From Planctomycetaceae bacterium (GTDB lineage: Bacteria; Planctomycetota; Planctomycetia; Planctomycetales; Planctomycetaceae), in the NCBI GenBank assembly GCA_041398785.1, contig JAWKUA010000036.1:1-45065 (forward strand): a stretch of 45,065 bases of DNA, read 5' to 3'. A program made the position numbers and the translations under genes. The notes under the pieces are model-generated. The model ran no database searches and was not told the origin of the DNA. It saw only the letters and a list, made by a program, of their open reading frames with translations. Shown one piece after another: positions 16,998 to 25,295 of this stretch (position 1 is the first letter of the stretch; each line of letters opens with the position of its first letter).

Positions 16998-19912
16998 GGT
17001 GCCATTTCAAACAGGCGGTCGCGGCCTTCCACGATGCGAACCACGCGGTTGGCCGGAACGTCGTGAAACTGCTGCACGATTCCCGAAGGCCAGGCCACTT
17101 CCAGTACGTCGACGCGTGTGTCGTCGGCCAGGCCGGCGATCATCGTCCAGCCACTGGAGCAATAGTAGCCGTTGCCCGCCATTCGCTGAATCACAATCCG
17201 GCGATTGCCAATCCGCAGCCGCACTTCCGCGCCGACGGCCGGCCGCGACGATTGCGTGCCGATCAGTTGCACGGCCAGAAAATTTCCGGAGCCGTTCGAT
17301 TCGTTCGACAGCAAAGCCGGAGCCCCGTCGAGATGAGTTGTCACGACGTCTTCCCGGCCGTCACTGTTCCAGTCCAGTTTTGCCATGCTGCGTCCAAGGC
17401 GGGCTTCGGAACCGTATGTTCCCAGGCAATCCGAATTCTCCAGTTGGAAGACACCGCTGCCGTTGTTTGTGTAGAGCTGCGGAGCCATCTTCCAGGGAAT
17501 GTCCATGTGCAGAAAGTTATCGACGTGGCCATTCACAATCAGGATGTCCGGGTCGCCATCCAGGTCGGCGTCGACGAACTGCGTGCCGAATCCCAGCATT
17601 CGCCGCGACGACGCTCCCAGCGACGCGGTGTCCGTGCTGTCGCGAAAGAAGTGTCCGTCCAGGTTTGTGTACAGCGTGTTGGTTTCTTCGTAGAAGTTGG
17701 TCACGAACAAGTCGATCCGGCCATCGCCGTTGACGTCGCCGGCGGCGATTCCCATGCAGGCTTCGATGCGGCCGTCGCCGCTGGACGCGACTCCCGCCGG
17801 ACCGCCCATTTCCGTAAAAAGCGGTGAATGATCGCTGCGTTCATCGTCCGGCTCGAGCAGACCGCCAAGCAGCAGATGATTCGGTGTCATGTCGTTGCTG
17901 ATGAACAGATCCACCGCCCCGTTGGCATCAAAGTCCGCGGCGACGATCCCCAGTCCGCGACCAGCCTCCGACGGCAGACCGGCGAATTCCGTGACATCCC
18001 GGAACGTGCCGTCGCCGAGTCCCTGCAGCACTCGATCGCCCGCAGCGTCGAAGAACGTCGGCTTGCAGCCTCGGATGAGCTGTTCGGCACCGCTGCGGCA
18101 GACTCGTGTAAACGGTTCCTGACCGGCCACGTAGTTGACGTCGTAGAGATCGTCGATTCCGTCGCCGTCGAGATCCGCCATCAGGCAGCTTGTTGTCCAT
18201 TCAGAATTGGCCGCCGACGGAAGAAAATTCGCTTCGTCAAATGTCCCGTCGCCGTTATTCAGCAGCAACCGATTCGTCCCGATCGCGGCAACATACAGGT
18301 CGGCAAAACCGTCGCTGTTTATGTCGCCAACCGCCACACCCTGGCCAAACGCGTGATCGTGCGGGATGGCAGCACCAGTGACATCCGCAAAACGGTCGCC
18401 GACGTTTCGATAAAGCTGGTCCTGACTGCGAGGATCGTCCGGCAACTCCGGCCAGACGCTGCCCTGCACGAACAGCAGATCCGGACGCCCGTCGGAATCC
18501 GCATCGATGACGGCGACTCCGCCGCCGAACTGCTGATAGATCCACAGGCCGTTTTCGGGAGAATCGAATCCTCCGAAATAGGGAGTCGTCAGCCCGGTCT
18601 GCTGACTGACATCGCGAAACCGGATGGATGCCGGCACCGACTCCTCACCATCGTTTCCGGAACTTGTCGGTGACGGAAGGTCCGGCCACTTCACATCGAA
18701 CGTCAGCGCCGCCTGCAGTTCTGCGTCGGCCTGCTGAGCCCCCGCCAGCATTCGCTTCCGCGCGGCCTGTGCTCGCTGTGAGGCGACGGACGCGTGCTCG
18801 GGATGCTGTTGCGCGACCAGAGTCCACCAGGCATATTCTTCCTGCGGACGATTCAGTTCACCAAGCAGCGCGGCGACTCGCAGTTTCGATTCCGCGGTGG
18901 AATCACCGAACAGAATGTCGTGCAGTCTTCGTTCCAGTTCGTCCAGACGCAGCGCGCGTTCGCGCAGGACGGCGGCCTGCGATTCAGCGTCCGTTTGTGA
19001 AAGCAACTGCGCAAGCTGCTGACAGGCCGCTCGATGATTCGGATCCAGTTGGATGGCGGTGACAAGTTGTCCGGCCGCGTCGGCTGGCAGAGCGTTGCTG
19101 AGGGAAAGTCTCGCCAGCACGTACTGCGTGTCCGGATGTTCGCGCGCTGACCGCGGAAGCTGGTGTTGCCAGTCGGCCAGTTGCTGCCAGCGTTCGGTCT
19201 GCAGCAGCATCAGCCCGAGTCCCGCCCACGCTTCGCGATTCCGAGAGTCCGCATCGATGGCCTGCTGAAAGTGGTCGATCGCTTCGTCCGGCTTCTGACG
19301 GAACTCGGCCAGATATCCCAGACCTGTCAGCGGGCCGGGACCGGATTCGATCACGATGGCCCGGCGCAGCACCTGTTCGTCTTCCAGCAATTCCAGGCGG
19401 CTGCCCAGCATGACAAGTTCGTCCAGGTGAATTCGTCCGGTGTCCAGCAGTCGGCGCAGCAGTGGCTGTGCTTCCCAGTGCCGGCCGTGAGTCAGCAGCA
19501 GCGTCGCCAGTTCTCGAATGGCGAATTCGCTGTCGGGCCGGCGATCAAGCTCCCATCGCAGAAACGCTTCGGCCGATGAATGCAGACCGGCGGCGATGAA
19601 TTTCGAAATCGATCTGTCCGGAACGGCCTGGTCGGGCGATTCCGCCAGCGACAACAGCGTCGTGTAGAACTCGGCCGCTTCAGGAAGCTGGTTCCGGGCG
19701 GCAGCAGCGTCCGCGGCAATCCGCAGCGCCGACGGGTTTCGCGGTTCTGTTTCCAGAATTCGAGTGGCGAGTTCCGACGCGGCTGCCGGATCGCGGTACA
19801 CATTGCGTCGAGCAACCGCAAGCTGCTGTTCCAGCGACGGGGAGCGAAACCACCAGACGGCCGCACCGCAGGCAATCACGACAACAACCGCGCCGGCGAT
19901 CAAACGGGACAT
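16994..19912 (-). CDS. TPR-VCBS/FG-GAP-ASPIC/UnbV exported protein
   Basis: 972 residues. A signal anchor (MSRLIAGAVVVVIACGAAVWWF) precedes TPR helices over about 25-420. A beta-propeller of VCBS/FG-GAP repeats covers about 435-840, with calcium-type loops such as DADSDGRPDLLFVQG, DINSDGFADLYVA, DLDGDGIDDLYDVNY, DVNGDGRIDLFVTNF and DADLDGDPDILIVNGH. The C-terminus is the ASPIC/UnbV domain (NFLAVQLIGTQSSRPAVGAEVRLRIG...VLEVAWPSGIVQQF). ASPIC/UnbV proteins are surface or periplasmic and of unclear function. The ATG at 19912 was chosen because it starts the signal anchor and because the longer frame to 19957 begins inside a terminator hairpin. It is paralogous to the broken gene at 21382-24449 and coupled by ATGA overlap to the next TPR gene. 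Confidence 0.9.
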   Translation of the reverse strand: MSRLIAGAVVVVIACGAAVWWFRSPSLEQQLAVARRNVYRDPAAASELATRILETEPRNPSALRIAADAAAARNQLPEAAEFYTTLLSLAESPDQAVPDRSISKFIAAGLHSSAEAFLRWELDRRPDSEFAIRELATLLLTHGRHWEAQPLLRRLLDTGRIHLDELVMLGSRLELLEDEQVLRRAIVIESGPGPLTGLGYLAEFRQKPDEAIDHFQQAIDADSRNREAWAGLGLMLLQTERWQQLADWQHQLPRSAREHPDTQYVLARLSLSNALPADAAGQLVTAIQLDPNHRAACQQLAQLLSQTDAESQAAVLRERALRLDELERRLHDILFGDSTAESKLRVAALLGELNRPQEEYAWWTLVAQQHPEHASVASQRAQAARKRMLAGAQQADAELQAALTFDVKWPDLPSPTSSGNDGEESVPASIRFRDVSQQTGLTTPYFGGFDSPENGLWIYQQFGGGVAVIDADSDGRPDLLFVQGSVWPELPDDPRSQDQLYRNVGDRFADVTGAAIPHDHAFGQGVAVGDINSDGFADLYVAAIGTNRLLLNNGDGTFDEANFLPSAANSEWTTSCLMADLDGDGIDDLYDVNYVAGQEPFTRVCRSGAEQLIRGCKPTFFDAAGDRVLQGLGDGTFRDVTEFAGLPSEAGRGLGIVAADFDANGAVDLFISNDMTPNHLLLGGLLEPDDERSDHSPLFTEMGGPAGVASSGDGRIEACMGIAAGDVNGDGRIDLFVTNFYEETNTLYTNLDGHFFRDSTDTASLGASSRRMLGFGTQFVDADLDGDPDILIVNGHVDNFLHMDIPWKMAPQLYTNNGSGVFQLENSDCLGTYGSEARLGRSMAKLDWNSDGREDVVTTHLDGAPALLSNESNGSGNFLAVQLIGTQSSRPAVGAEVRLRIGNRRIVIQRMAGNGYYCSSGWTMIAGLADDTRVDVLEVAWPSGIVQQFHDVPANRVVRIVEGRDRLFEMAP

Positions 19913-19935
19913 GACGGATCGGTGACCCCGAAAAC

Positions 19936-19971
19936 AAAAAAAGCCGATGGGAAGCATGCCTTCCCATCGGC
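19936..19971 (-). terminator. Intrinsic terminator after the DUF1559 gene
   Basis: On the minus strand a perfect 12-bp stem (GCCGATGGGAAG with CTTCCCATCGGC, 19943-19971) with a 5-base loop is followed directly by seven T residues (19936-19942). It begins about 25 bp after the DUF1559 stop at 19997. It should end most transcripts of that gene, so the VCBS/ASPIC gene starting at 19912 is expected to need its own promoter or readthrough. Confidence 0.9.
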
Positions 19972-19996
19972 CAATCTTACGCAGCGAACTCAGGGT

Positions 19997-21094
19997 TTAG
20001 AATTCGCCGACGGTTTCACTTCCGGCTCGGGTACCCAGAGCACCCCAAACGCCGTATGGGCTGCGTCCGCCGACCGGTCCCGGATCGGGAGCGGTCTTGC
20101 TGCCGGCGTCGATGTTTTCTGAGATGAAGCGGCAGGAGCCGTCACCCAGAAGAACCTGAACACCACCGGTGTGGCGGCTCTGTGCCGAATAAATGCCCCA
20201 GCGACCGTCCCAGCCGTCTTCTGTACAACGTGGTCCGTTGGGAGGCAACACAGTGCTGAACCCGGTCATCGACGTGTTGGCGTCGTTGTACCGGTCGCCA
20301 GACCAGCCATAGTAAGTCGTTCCCGGCAACCACTGACGTGTGTTGTTCGGGTCAATCTGTGCCAGACAAAGGCTTGGGTTTGTGTCCGTGGCGGAGACCT
20401 GAGCCGTGCCGCCAAGCACAGACAACGTGCCGCCGTCAGCGCGGACCAATTCCGACATCAGCAGCGTGTTGCTGCTGCCGTCGATACAGTCACGAAGACC
20501 GAAGCAAATCGCGTACGTGAACATGCCGCGGTCCGGTGTGAGCGATTCCTGCACACCGACGATGGAGTCGCCGCAGGAGAACGCGTAGTTCGTCTTCGCA
20601 CAGGGGCTGCGTCCGCCGTCCCAGCCCTGATACGGCTGTCCGTCAGATGGGCACAGATAAGCGGGAACCTGCGTACGCCATGGCGTGTAGGCGGTTTCCC
20701 ACGGATATGGTCCACCTGGCTGCCAGGTGATGCCGTTGAATGTTCCGCCACCCTGAATCTGGTTGTACAGCGGAGCCTGTTCCATGTACGGCAGCAGCGG
20801 GACGAGTCCACTGATGCGTCGCCAGTTGCCCTGCTGCGACTGCGGCAGGTCGCCGCCGTCGGTGCCGCCCTTGCCGTAACAGAACACGCCAAAGACGTCG
20901 TGGTAGTTGTGCAGTGCCAACCCAAGCTGCTTCAGGTTGTTCTTACACTGCGTGCGGCGAGCCGCCTCGCGCGCCTGCTGCACAGCCGGCAGCAGCAGCG
21001 CAATCAGAATTGCGATAATTGCGATCACGACGAGCAACTCAATCAGGGTGAACCCCAACTTGAGCTTTCGACGCTTTCCAGACACCTGTTCCAT
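19997..21094 (-). CDS. DUF1559 pseudopilin-like protein
   Basis: 365 residues. The type IV prepilin N-terminus is clear: a basic leader, then GFTLIELLVVIAIIAILIALLLP with cleavage after the Gly and the conserved Glu at mature position 5. It continues into the DUF1559 start (QQAREAARRTQCKNNLKQLGLALHNYHD). The planctomycete C-terminal signature H-X9-DG is present (HTGGVQVLLGDG). Such proteins are numerous in planctomycetes and are presumed surface or periplasmic pseudopilins processed by a prepilin peptidase. A near-perfect Shine-Dalgarno (AAGGAGGT) lies 5 bases before the ATG, suggesting high expression, and a strong terminator follows. It sits between two TPR/VCBS/ASPIC paralogues. Confidence 0.95.
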   Translation of the reverse strand: MEQVSGKRRKLKLGFTLIELLVVIAIIAILIALLLPAVQQAREAARRTQCKNNLKQLGLALHNYHDVFGVFCYGKGGTDGGDLPQSQQGNWRRISGLVPLLPYMEQAPLYNQIQGGGTFNGITWQPGGPYPWETAYTPWRTQVPAYLCPSDGQPYQGWDGGRSPCAKTNYAFSCGDSIVGVQESLTPDRGMFTYAICFGLRDCIDGSSNTLLMSELVRADGGTLSVLGGTAQVSATDTNPSLCLAQIDPNNTRQWLPGTTYYGWSGDRYNDANTSMTGFSTVLPPNGPRCTEDGWDGRWGIYSAQSRHTGGVQVLLGDGSCRFISENIDAGSKTAPDPGPVGGRSPYGVWGALGTRAGSETVGEF

Positions 21095-21381
21095 AAGTTA
21101 CCTCCTTCGACGGGAAGAGTAGAGAAATTGCCTGAGCGGCAAGTACACGACGGGATTGCCAGAAAGGCGGGGTGCAGCGGCGCGGTCAAAATGCAACCGC
21201 TATGATTAGTGAAATTGCCCCCCTTGCGATCATTCTGTGAAATTGTCGCTAAGAATTCAATGAGTTTGCACCCAGGAGTTCACCGAAACTGCGATGTTCC
21301 GGCTATTTGTTGTGACTTTCATCACAAACGGAGACGTGGTTAACGCAGATTTCCGACGGTTTTCCGTCTCCGTCGACCGTG

Positions 21382-23442
21382 TTATTCGGGAATTCGCCAG
21401 AATCGGAGCCGCCCGCCGTGCTGTGACAGTGCCACGGCGCTTCCCGCAGGAACCTCGGAGATTTTCTGGCGGGAACCATCCGGCCACGCCACAGACACAA
21501 CAAACGGCCCGCGGTCGGTTCCCAGTCCGAAGCTCAACAGACTTTCGTTGGCCGCCTGAAAGCCTCCTCCACCGACAATTTTCATCCGCAAAAACTGATC
21601 GGCGTTGTCTCCGATTCCGGTCACGGTGACAGTTGCACCGGAGGCCGGTCGAGCCGCCTGTTCACCCACCAGTTGAATCTGCAGCCAGTGGCAGTCCGTT
21701 CTCGTGGCGTTTTCCAGCAGGCACGATGCTTCGTCCAGCAGGCCAACCACCAGATCCTGCTTTCCGTCGCGATTCCAGTCCATAGTCGCCAGGCTTCGGC
21801 CAACGTGTCCGCTCGTGAGAAACTCGCCTGTCAATTCCACGGGCAGAAAGCTGTTCCCCTGCCGATTTCGAAAGAACTGCATCGGCATACGATAGGCCAC
21901 GCCGTCGGCAGACATGTCGTCAATGTGTCCGTTGGCCACCGCCAGGTCGTCGAATCCATCCAGATCCAGATCAATCGGCTGCGTGCCGAAGCCCAGCATC
22001 GAAAGACTGGGTTGAGTCAATTGAAGCGAATTGGTCCGGTCCACAAACAGCCCTGGCGCCATGCCAAGGTACATCGTGTTCGTTTCGTGCAGAAAATTTG
22101 TCACAAACACGTCCGGGATCCGGTTGTGATCAAAGTCGGAAACGGCGACTCCCATGCACGCCTGCGGTGCTCCGAACTCGCTGACCGCCACGCCGGCCGC
22201 GAACGCATGTTCGATGAATTGAGGCGTTTCGGTTCCGTCGGATGTGCCCTGATTCAGCAGCATGAAGTTCGGTACGGCATCATTCGCGACAAACAGGTCG
22301 ATGGAACCATTGCCGTCGAAGTCCGCGGCGACGAGCCCGAGACCTCGTCCGTCACTGTGAATGATGCCGGAAGTCTGCGAGACGTCCTGAAACGTGCCAT
22401 CGCCGCTGTTCAGCAGCAGTTGATCGTCAGCCGCCGCGAAATCGCCGGATGCGCAGCGTTTCAGTTTGCCGTTTTCGTGACAGATGTCCGCGGCCGCGTC
22501 TTCCAGCGACAGATAGTTGACGACATACAGATCGTCCAGGCCATCGGCGTTCAGGTCCGCAAACACGCAACTGGTTGACCATTCTTTTCCCCGGATGTCA
22601 GCGCCGGAGGTGGCGTCGGAAAACGTGCCGTCGCCGTTGTTGCGAAGCAGGCGGTTTTGTCCCACGTTGGCGATGAACACATCCGGAAACCCGTCGGCGT
22701 CGATATCGCCGATGGCGATACCCTGGCTGAAATCCGTGTCACCGGCGCCGGCCAGCGGCGTGACGCTGGTCAAACGCTGTCCGCGCAGGTTGCGGAACAA
22801 CTGATCGCTGACGGGAGGTTTGGTGGCTTCGGAGTTCACCGGCCATTCGCCGCCCTGAGTCATCAGGATGTCGGGCCAGGAATCGTGGTCGAAATCAATG
22901 ATCCCGCAGCCTCCGCCGTTGGACTGCACCATGCGTCGCCGGAGTGACGTCGCCGGAGAATTCACGTACCGGAACGCAAAGCCGATTTCGTCGGCTCGCC
23001 GCACGAACTCGATCGCGTCCGGCGTCGGTTCCGGAGCAGCAGCGTGAGCGACCGCTCGCGGCTCGGGAAGCGGCAGCCGGCTAACGTCAATGGACGCCAG
23101 CAGGTCTTCCACAAGCTGCCGCTCGTCCGACGCCGTCTGCAATTCGGATTTGAAGGAAGCCGCGATGCCCGGTCCGAAGCGTTCTTCTCCCAGCCGAATC
23201 CAGTTGGCGGCTTCCGCTCGCCGTCCCGTGGTCAGCAGCAGCGGAACAATCTGCGCCAGCGTTTCGCGAGGCTGCTTGTCGTCGTACAGGTCATCCAGCA
23301 GCAGTTCGATCTTCCGGAAGTTTGCCGATCGTTCGCGACACGCGGCCGCCGCTTCCGAAGCTCCAAGCTGATCCAGAGCGATTGCCAGGTGAGTCGTCGC
23401 TTCAGCAAACGCAGGTTCCCGCGACACAGCTTCCGCATATCC
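21382..23442 (-). CDS. VCBS/ASPIC-UnbV protein, C-terminal part of a frameshifted gene
   Basis: This frame carries the end of the TPR region (YAEAVSREPAFAEATTHLAIALDQLG onward), a VCBS/FG-GAP propeller (FDHDSWPDILMTQGG, DIDADGFPDVFIANVG, DLNADGLDDLYVVNY, DFDGNGSIDLFVAND, DLDLDGFDDLAVANGH) and the ASPIC/UnbV domain (LQIQLVGEQAARPASGATVTVTG...SVAWPDGSRQKI). It has no start of its own: upstream of 23442 the frame is open to 23610 but reads arginine-rich noise, while the TPR sequence continues in the other frame (23442-24449). One base appears to be missing near 23440-23460. With that base the product would be about 1020 residues and collinear with its paralogue at 16994-19912. Confidence 0.85.
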   Translation of the reverse strand, partial: GYAEAVSREPAFAEATTHLAIALDQLGASEAAAACRERSANFRKIELLLDDLYDDKQPRETLAQIVPLLLTTGRRAEAANWIRLGEERFGPGIAASFKSELQTASDERQLVEDLLASIDVSRLPLPEPRAVAHAAAPEPTPDAIEFVRRADEIGFAFRYVNSPATSLRRRMVQSNGGGCGIIDFDHDSWPDILMTQGGEWPVNSEATKPPVSDQLFRNLRGQRLTSVTPLAGAGDTDFSQGIAIGDIDADGFPDVFIANVGQNRLLRNNGDGTFSDATSGADIRGKEWSTSCVFADLNADGLDDLYVVNYLSLEDAAADICHENGKLKRCASGDFAAADDQLLLNSGDGTFQDVSQTSGIIHSDGRGLGLVAADFDGNGSIDLFVANDAVPNFMLLNQGTSDGTETPQFIEHAFAAGVAVSEFGAPQACMGVAVSDFDHNRIPDVFVTNFLHETNTMYLGMAPGLFVDRTNSLQLTQPSLSMLGFGTQPIDLDLDGFDDLAVANGHIDDMSADGVAYRMPMQFFRNRQGNSFLPVELTGEFLTSGHVGRSLATMDWNRDGKQDLVVGLLDEASCLLENATRTDCHWLQIQLVGEQAARPASGATVTVTGIGDNADQFLRMKIVGGGGFQAANESLLSFGLGTDRGPFVVSVAWPDGSRQKISEVPAGSAVALSQHGGRLRFWRIPE

Positions 23443-24449
23443 TCGCGCTCTTCGTCCCACAGGGCCTGACGTTCCGCAAACAGGCCCTTCAGCATCCAGA
23501 CGGCGGAATGTTCGCGGCAGGCATCCGGCAGGTCCGTGTACCAGTTCACGAACTGCGATTCGTCTTCGTCGATCAGAATGCTTCCCAGCGCGACCTGAGC
23601 GTCGATGCAATCGGGATATCGTTCCAGCACGAACCGCAGATCGTTCGCGGCCCGAGCCGTGTTCCCGTCGACGATTTCTTCGCGAGCCATCGCGATCAGC
23701 GGCAGACGGTCGTTTCGAAGAGTCGACATGTGATCCTTCAGCGAATCCGGAAACGCTCGCTGCCGCGACGGATAGCCGTAGTTCAGTACCTGGTCGAAGT
23801 CGGCGGTGTTGGAATCGACTCGCTTCTTCAGCAACTCGCGGGATTCCAGCAGCCGCCCTTCGGTGCGCAACAGGATTTCCAGCCGACTCTGCGCCAGACC
23901 GTTTTCGAAATCCAGCGACATCGCCTGGCGATAAGCGTTTTCGGCGGTCGACAACTGCCCGATCTGAACGGCGGCTTCTGCGAAGTAAACCAGATTCTGC
24001 GATCGCGGCCTGTCTTCATCCGTCCAGTCGATGGCCCTCTGATAGTATTCCATCGCGTCGGCAAACCGCTCCTGCCGCGACGCCGCTTCTCCGGCGATCA
24101 GCGCAGCGGCGGCGTTGTCTTCGTCTTCGATCAATGCCGCAGCCAGCTCTTCCGCCTGAGCAAACCGGTGTGCCCGCAGGGCGATCCTGGCGGCTCGCAA
24201 ACGTTCCGCAGAACTGAGCGATGGAGTCATCATCTGCCAGCACAGGATCGCTGCAATGGCGGCAAGCAGCAGCACGGGAGGAAGATACTTTCGCAATGAC
24301 AAATCTTTCGAGCTGCCGGAAGTCCGTGATCCGATGATGCCGCAGGTGGTCAGAGAAAACGTACGATTTCCGTTTTCGTGCGACAGAAAACGTGCCACAT
24401 GTTCCCGCGGACCGGGAAGCCTGATCGTAGGCGAATCGTTCTCGCACAA
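23442..24449 (-). CDS. TPR protein, N-terminal part of the same frameshifted gene
   Basis: A membrane helix (YLPPVLLLAAIAAILCWQMM) precedes TPR-like helices (AQAEELAAALIEDEDNAAAALIAG, FADAMEYYQRAIDWTDEDRPRSQ, LSTAENAYRQAMSLDFENGLAQS). The coding character stops at LFAERQALWDEERE near 23442; beyond that the frame runs to a stop at 23232 as shadow sequence while the TPR continues in the other frame. No sequence that favours slippage (such as a heptamer A-AAA-AAG) is at the junction, so programmed shifting is unlikely. The start is uncertain: 24449 is a TTG that places 50 residues before the membrane helix, and a TTG nearer the helix (about 24299) is also possible. Confidence 0.75.
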
Positions 24450-24507
24450 CCATTCTTAACCGCGTGCTCCAGCCCCCTGTTCTCGTTCCGCGGCTACCGG
24501 CTGCAGT

Positions 24508-24537
24508 CTCGTTCCAGGGCTGGAGCCCTGGAACGAG
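24508..24537. repeat. Perfect 30-bp palindromic element
   Basis: Arms CTCGTTCCAGGGCT and AGCCCTGGAACGAG are exact inverted copies around a 2-base centre. A partial direct copy of the left end (TCTCGTTCC) lies at 24481-24489. No T-run follows, so it looks like a dispersed repeat rather than a terminator. Confidence 0.7.
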
Positions 24538-24679
24538 TCACTTGCGGGGCGCGATGACTTTGGTGTTTTCTGTACGATCGAACGCTTAGACTGCCGTCAG
24601 CACGCAGCAGCGCCGGTCGCAATCGGCTGCTTGCTTCGCGGAACTGTTCGGCGCGTCTTCGACGGTTGGGAAGAATTCG

Positions 24680-25006
24680 ATGAGCGAACCTCTGCATCTC
24701 ACCGCTGCGCACGCCGCGGCATCCTGCGTGATCAACGTCACCGGCCGGACGAACCGACTGTCTCGCGCGCTGCCAGCTCAGTGCCGGCGATGGATGATGG
24801 TCGGCGCGCTATTGACCGCAACAGCGGTGCTGCCGGGCTGCGGCGGGGCAAACACCGTTGAGATTCCGGAGAACCCGATTCCGTTCCCGGGCGCTCCTCA
24901 GGCGGTCGAGGACCCCGATGCGAAACACGTCTCCGTGGCCGGCGAAGATCCGGAGCATCAGAGTCAGGAACCACCGAACGACGCGCCGGACTCCCGCAAC
25001 GAATAG
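24680..25006 (+). CDS. Small lipoprotein, function unknown
   Basis: 108 residues in the longest frame. A hydrophobic stretch with a lipobox (MMVGALLTATAVLPGC, cleavage before Cys) predicts a lipid-anchored protein. The mature part is short, proline- and acid-rich (NTVEIPENPIPFPGAPQ, then EDPEHQSQEPPND) and probably disordered. The 38 residues before the hydrophobic core are long for a lipoprotein signal, so the real start may be the ATG at 24794 (R-R-W-M-M). Small lipoproteins with a Cys-Gly-Gly and PxNPxPxP mature start are common in planctomycetes. It stands alone between two minus-strand units. Confidence 0.6.
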   Translation: MSEPLHLTAAHAAASCVINVTGRTNRLSRALPAQCRRWMMVGALLTATAVLPGCGGANTVEIPENPIPFPGAPQAVEDPDAKHVSVAGEDPEHQSQEPPNDAPDSRNE

Positions 25007-25029
25007 CAAGCTCCGAAGCAGCTCCTGAC

Positions 25030-25222
25030 TTTGTGTCGTTGTGCCTCTGTGTGAGACCCGGTCCGATCGCGTCGCAAGCCGGAATGCGGAATGTGATCTC
25101 CCGGATCGGTGTGTGATCTTTCGAGGCCCGGAATGCTGGAATGGGCCAGGATTAAAGCGCGGTCGGGGTTCTCTCACAGAGACACAGAGGCACGGAGGAA
25201 TCTCTGACCTTTGTGTGAGACC
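25030..25222. repeat. Inverted pair of CTCTGTGTCTCTGTG-type repeats
   Basis: TTGTGCCTCTGTGTGAGACC lies at about 25038-25058 and an inverted relative, CTCACAGAGACACAGAGGCA, at about 25173-25192, followed by another TTTGTGTGAGACC. They are part of the 289-bp gap between the lipoprotein and the oxidoreductase gene, in which no gene is seen. Confidence 0.55.
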
Positions 25223-25295
25223 AACGCTTTCGCGGGGCGACGGTTCTCGGACGACGGCCGGATCGTAAGGCGAGAAGGCGCGTTGCGTTGTCCTG

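Noticed and set aside
16310..17827. 505-residue plus-strand ORF
   Set aside because: Antisense to two TPR/VCBS genes with strong family motifs; composition is Arg/Ser/Pro-rich without domain features.
23430..23470. Programmed -1 frameshift site
   Set aside because: No X-XXY-YYZ heptamer and no following stem were seen, and the paralogue at 16994-19912 is read without a shift.
24508..24537. Rho-independent terminator
   Set aside because: A perfect stem is present but no T-run follows on either strand, and the loop is only 2 bases.
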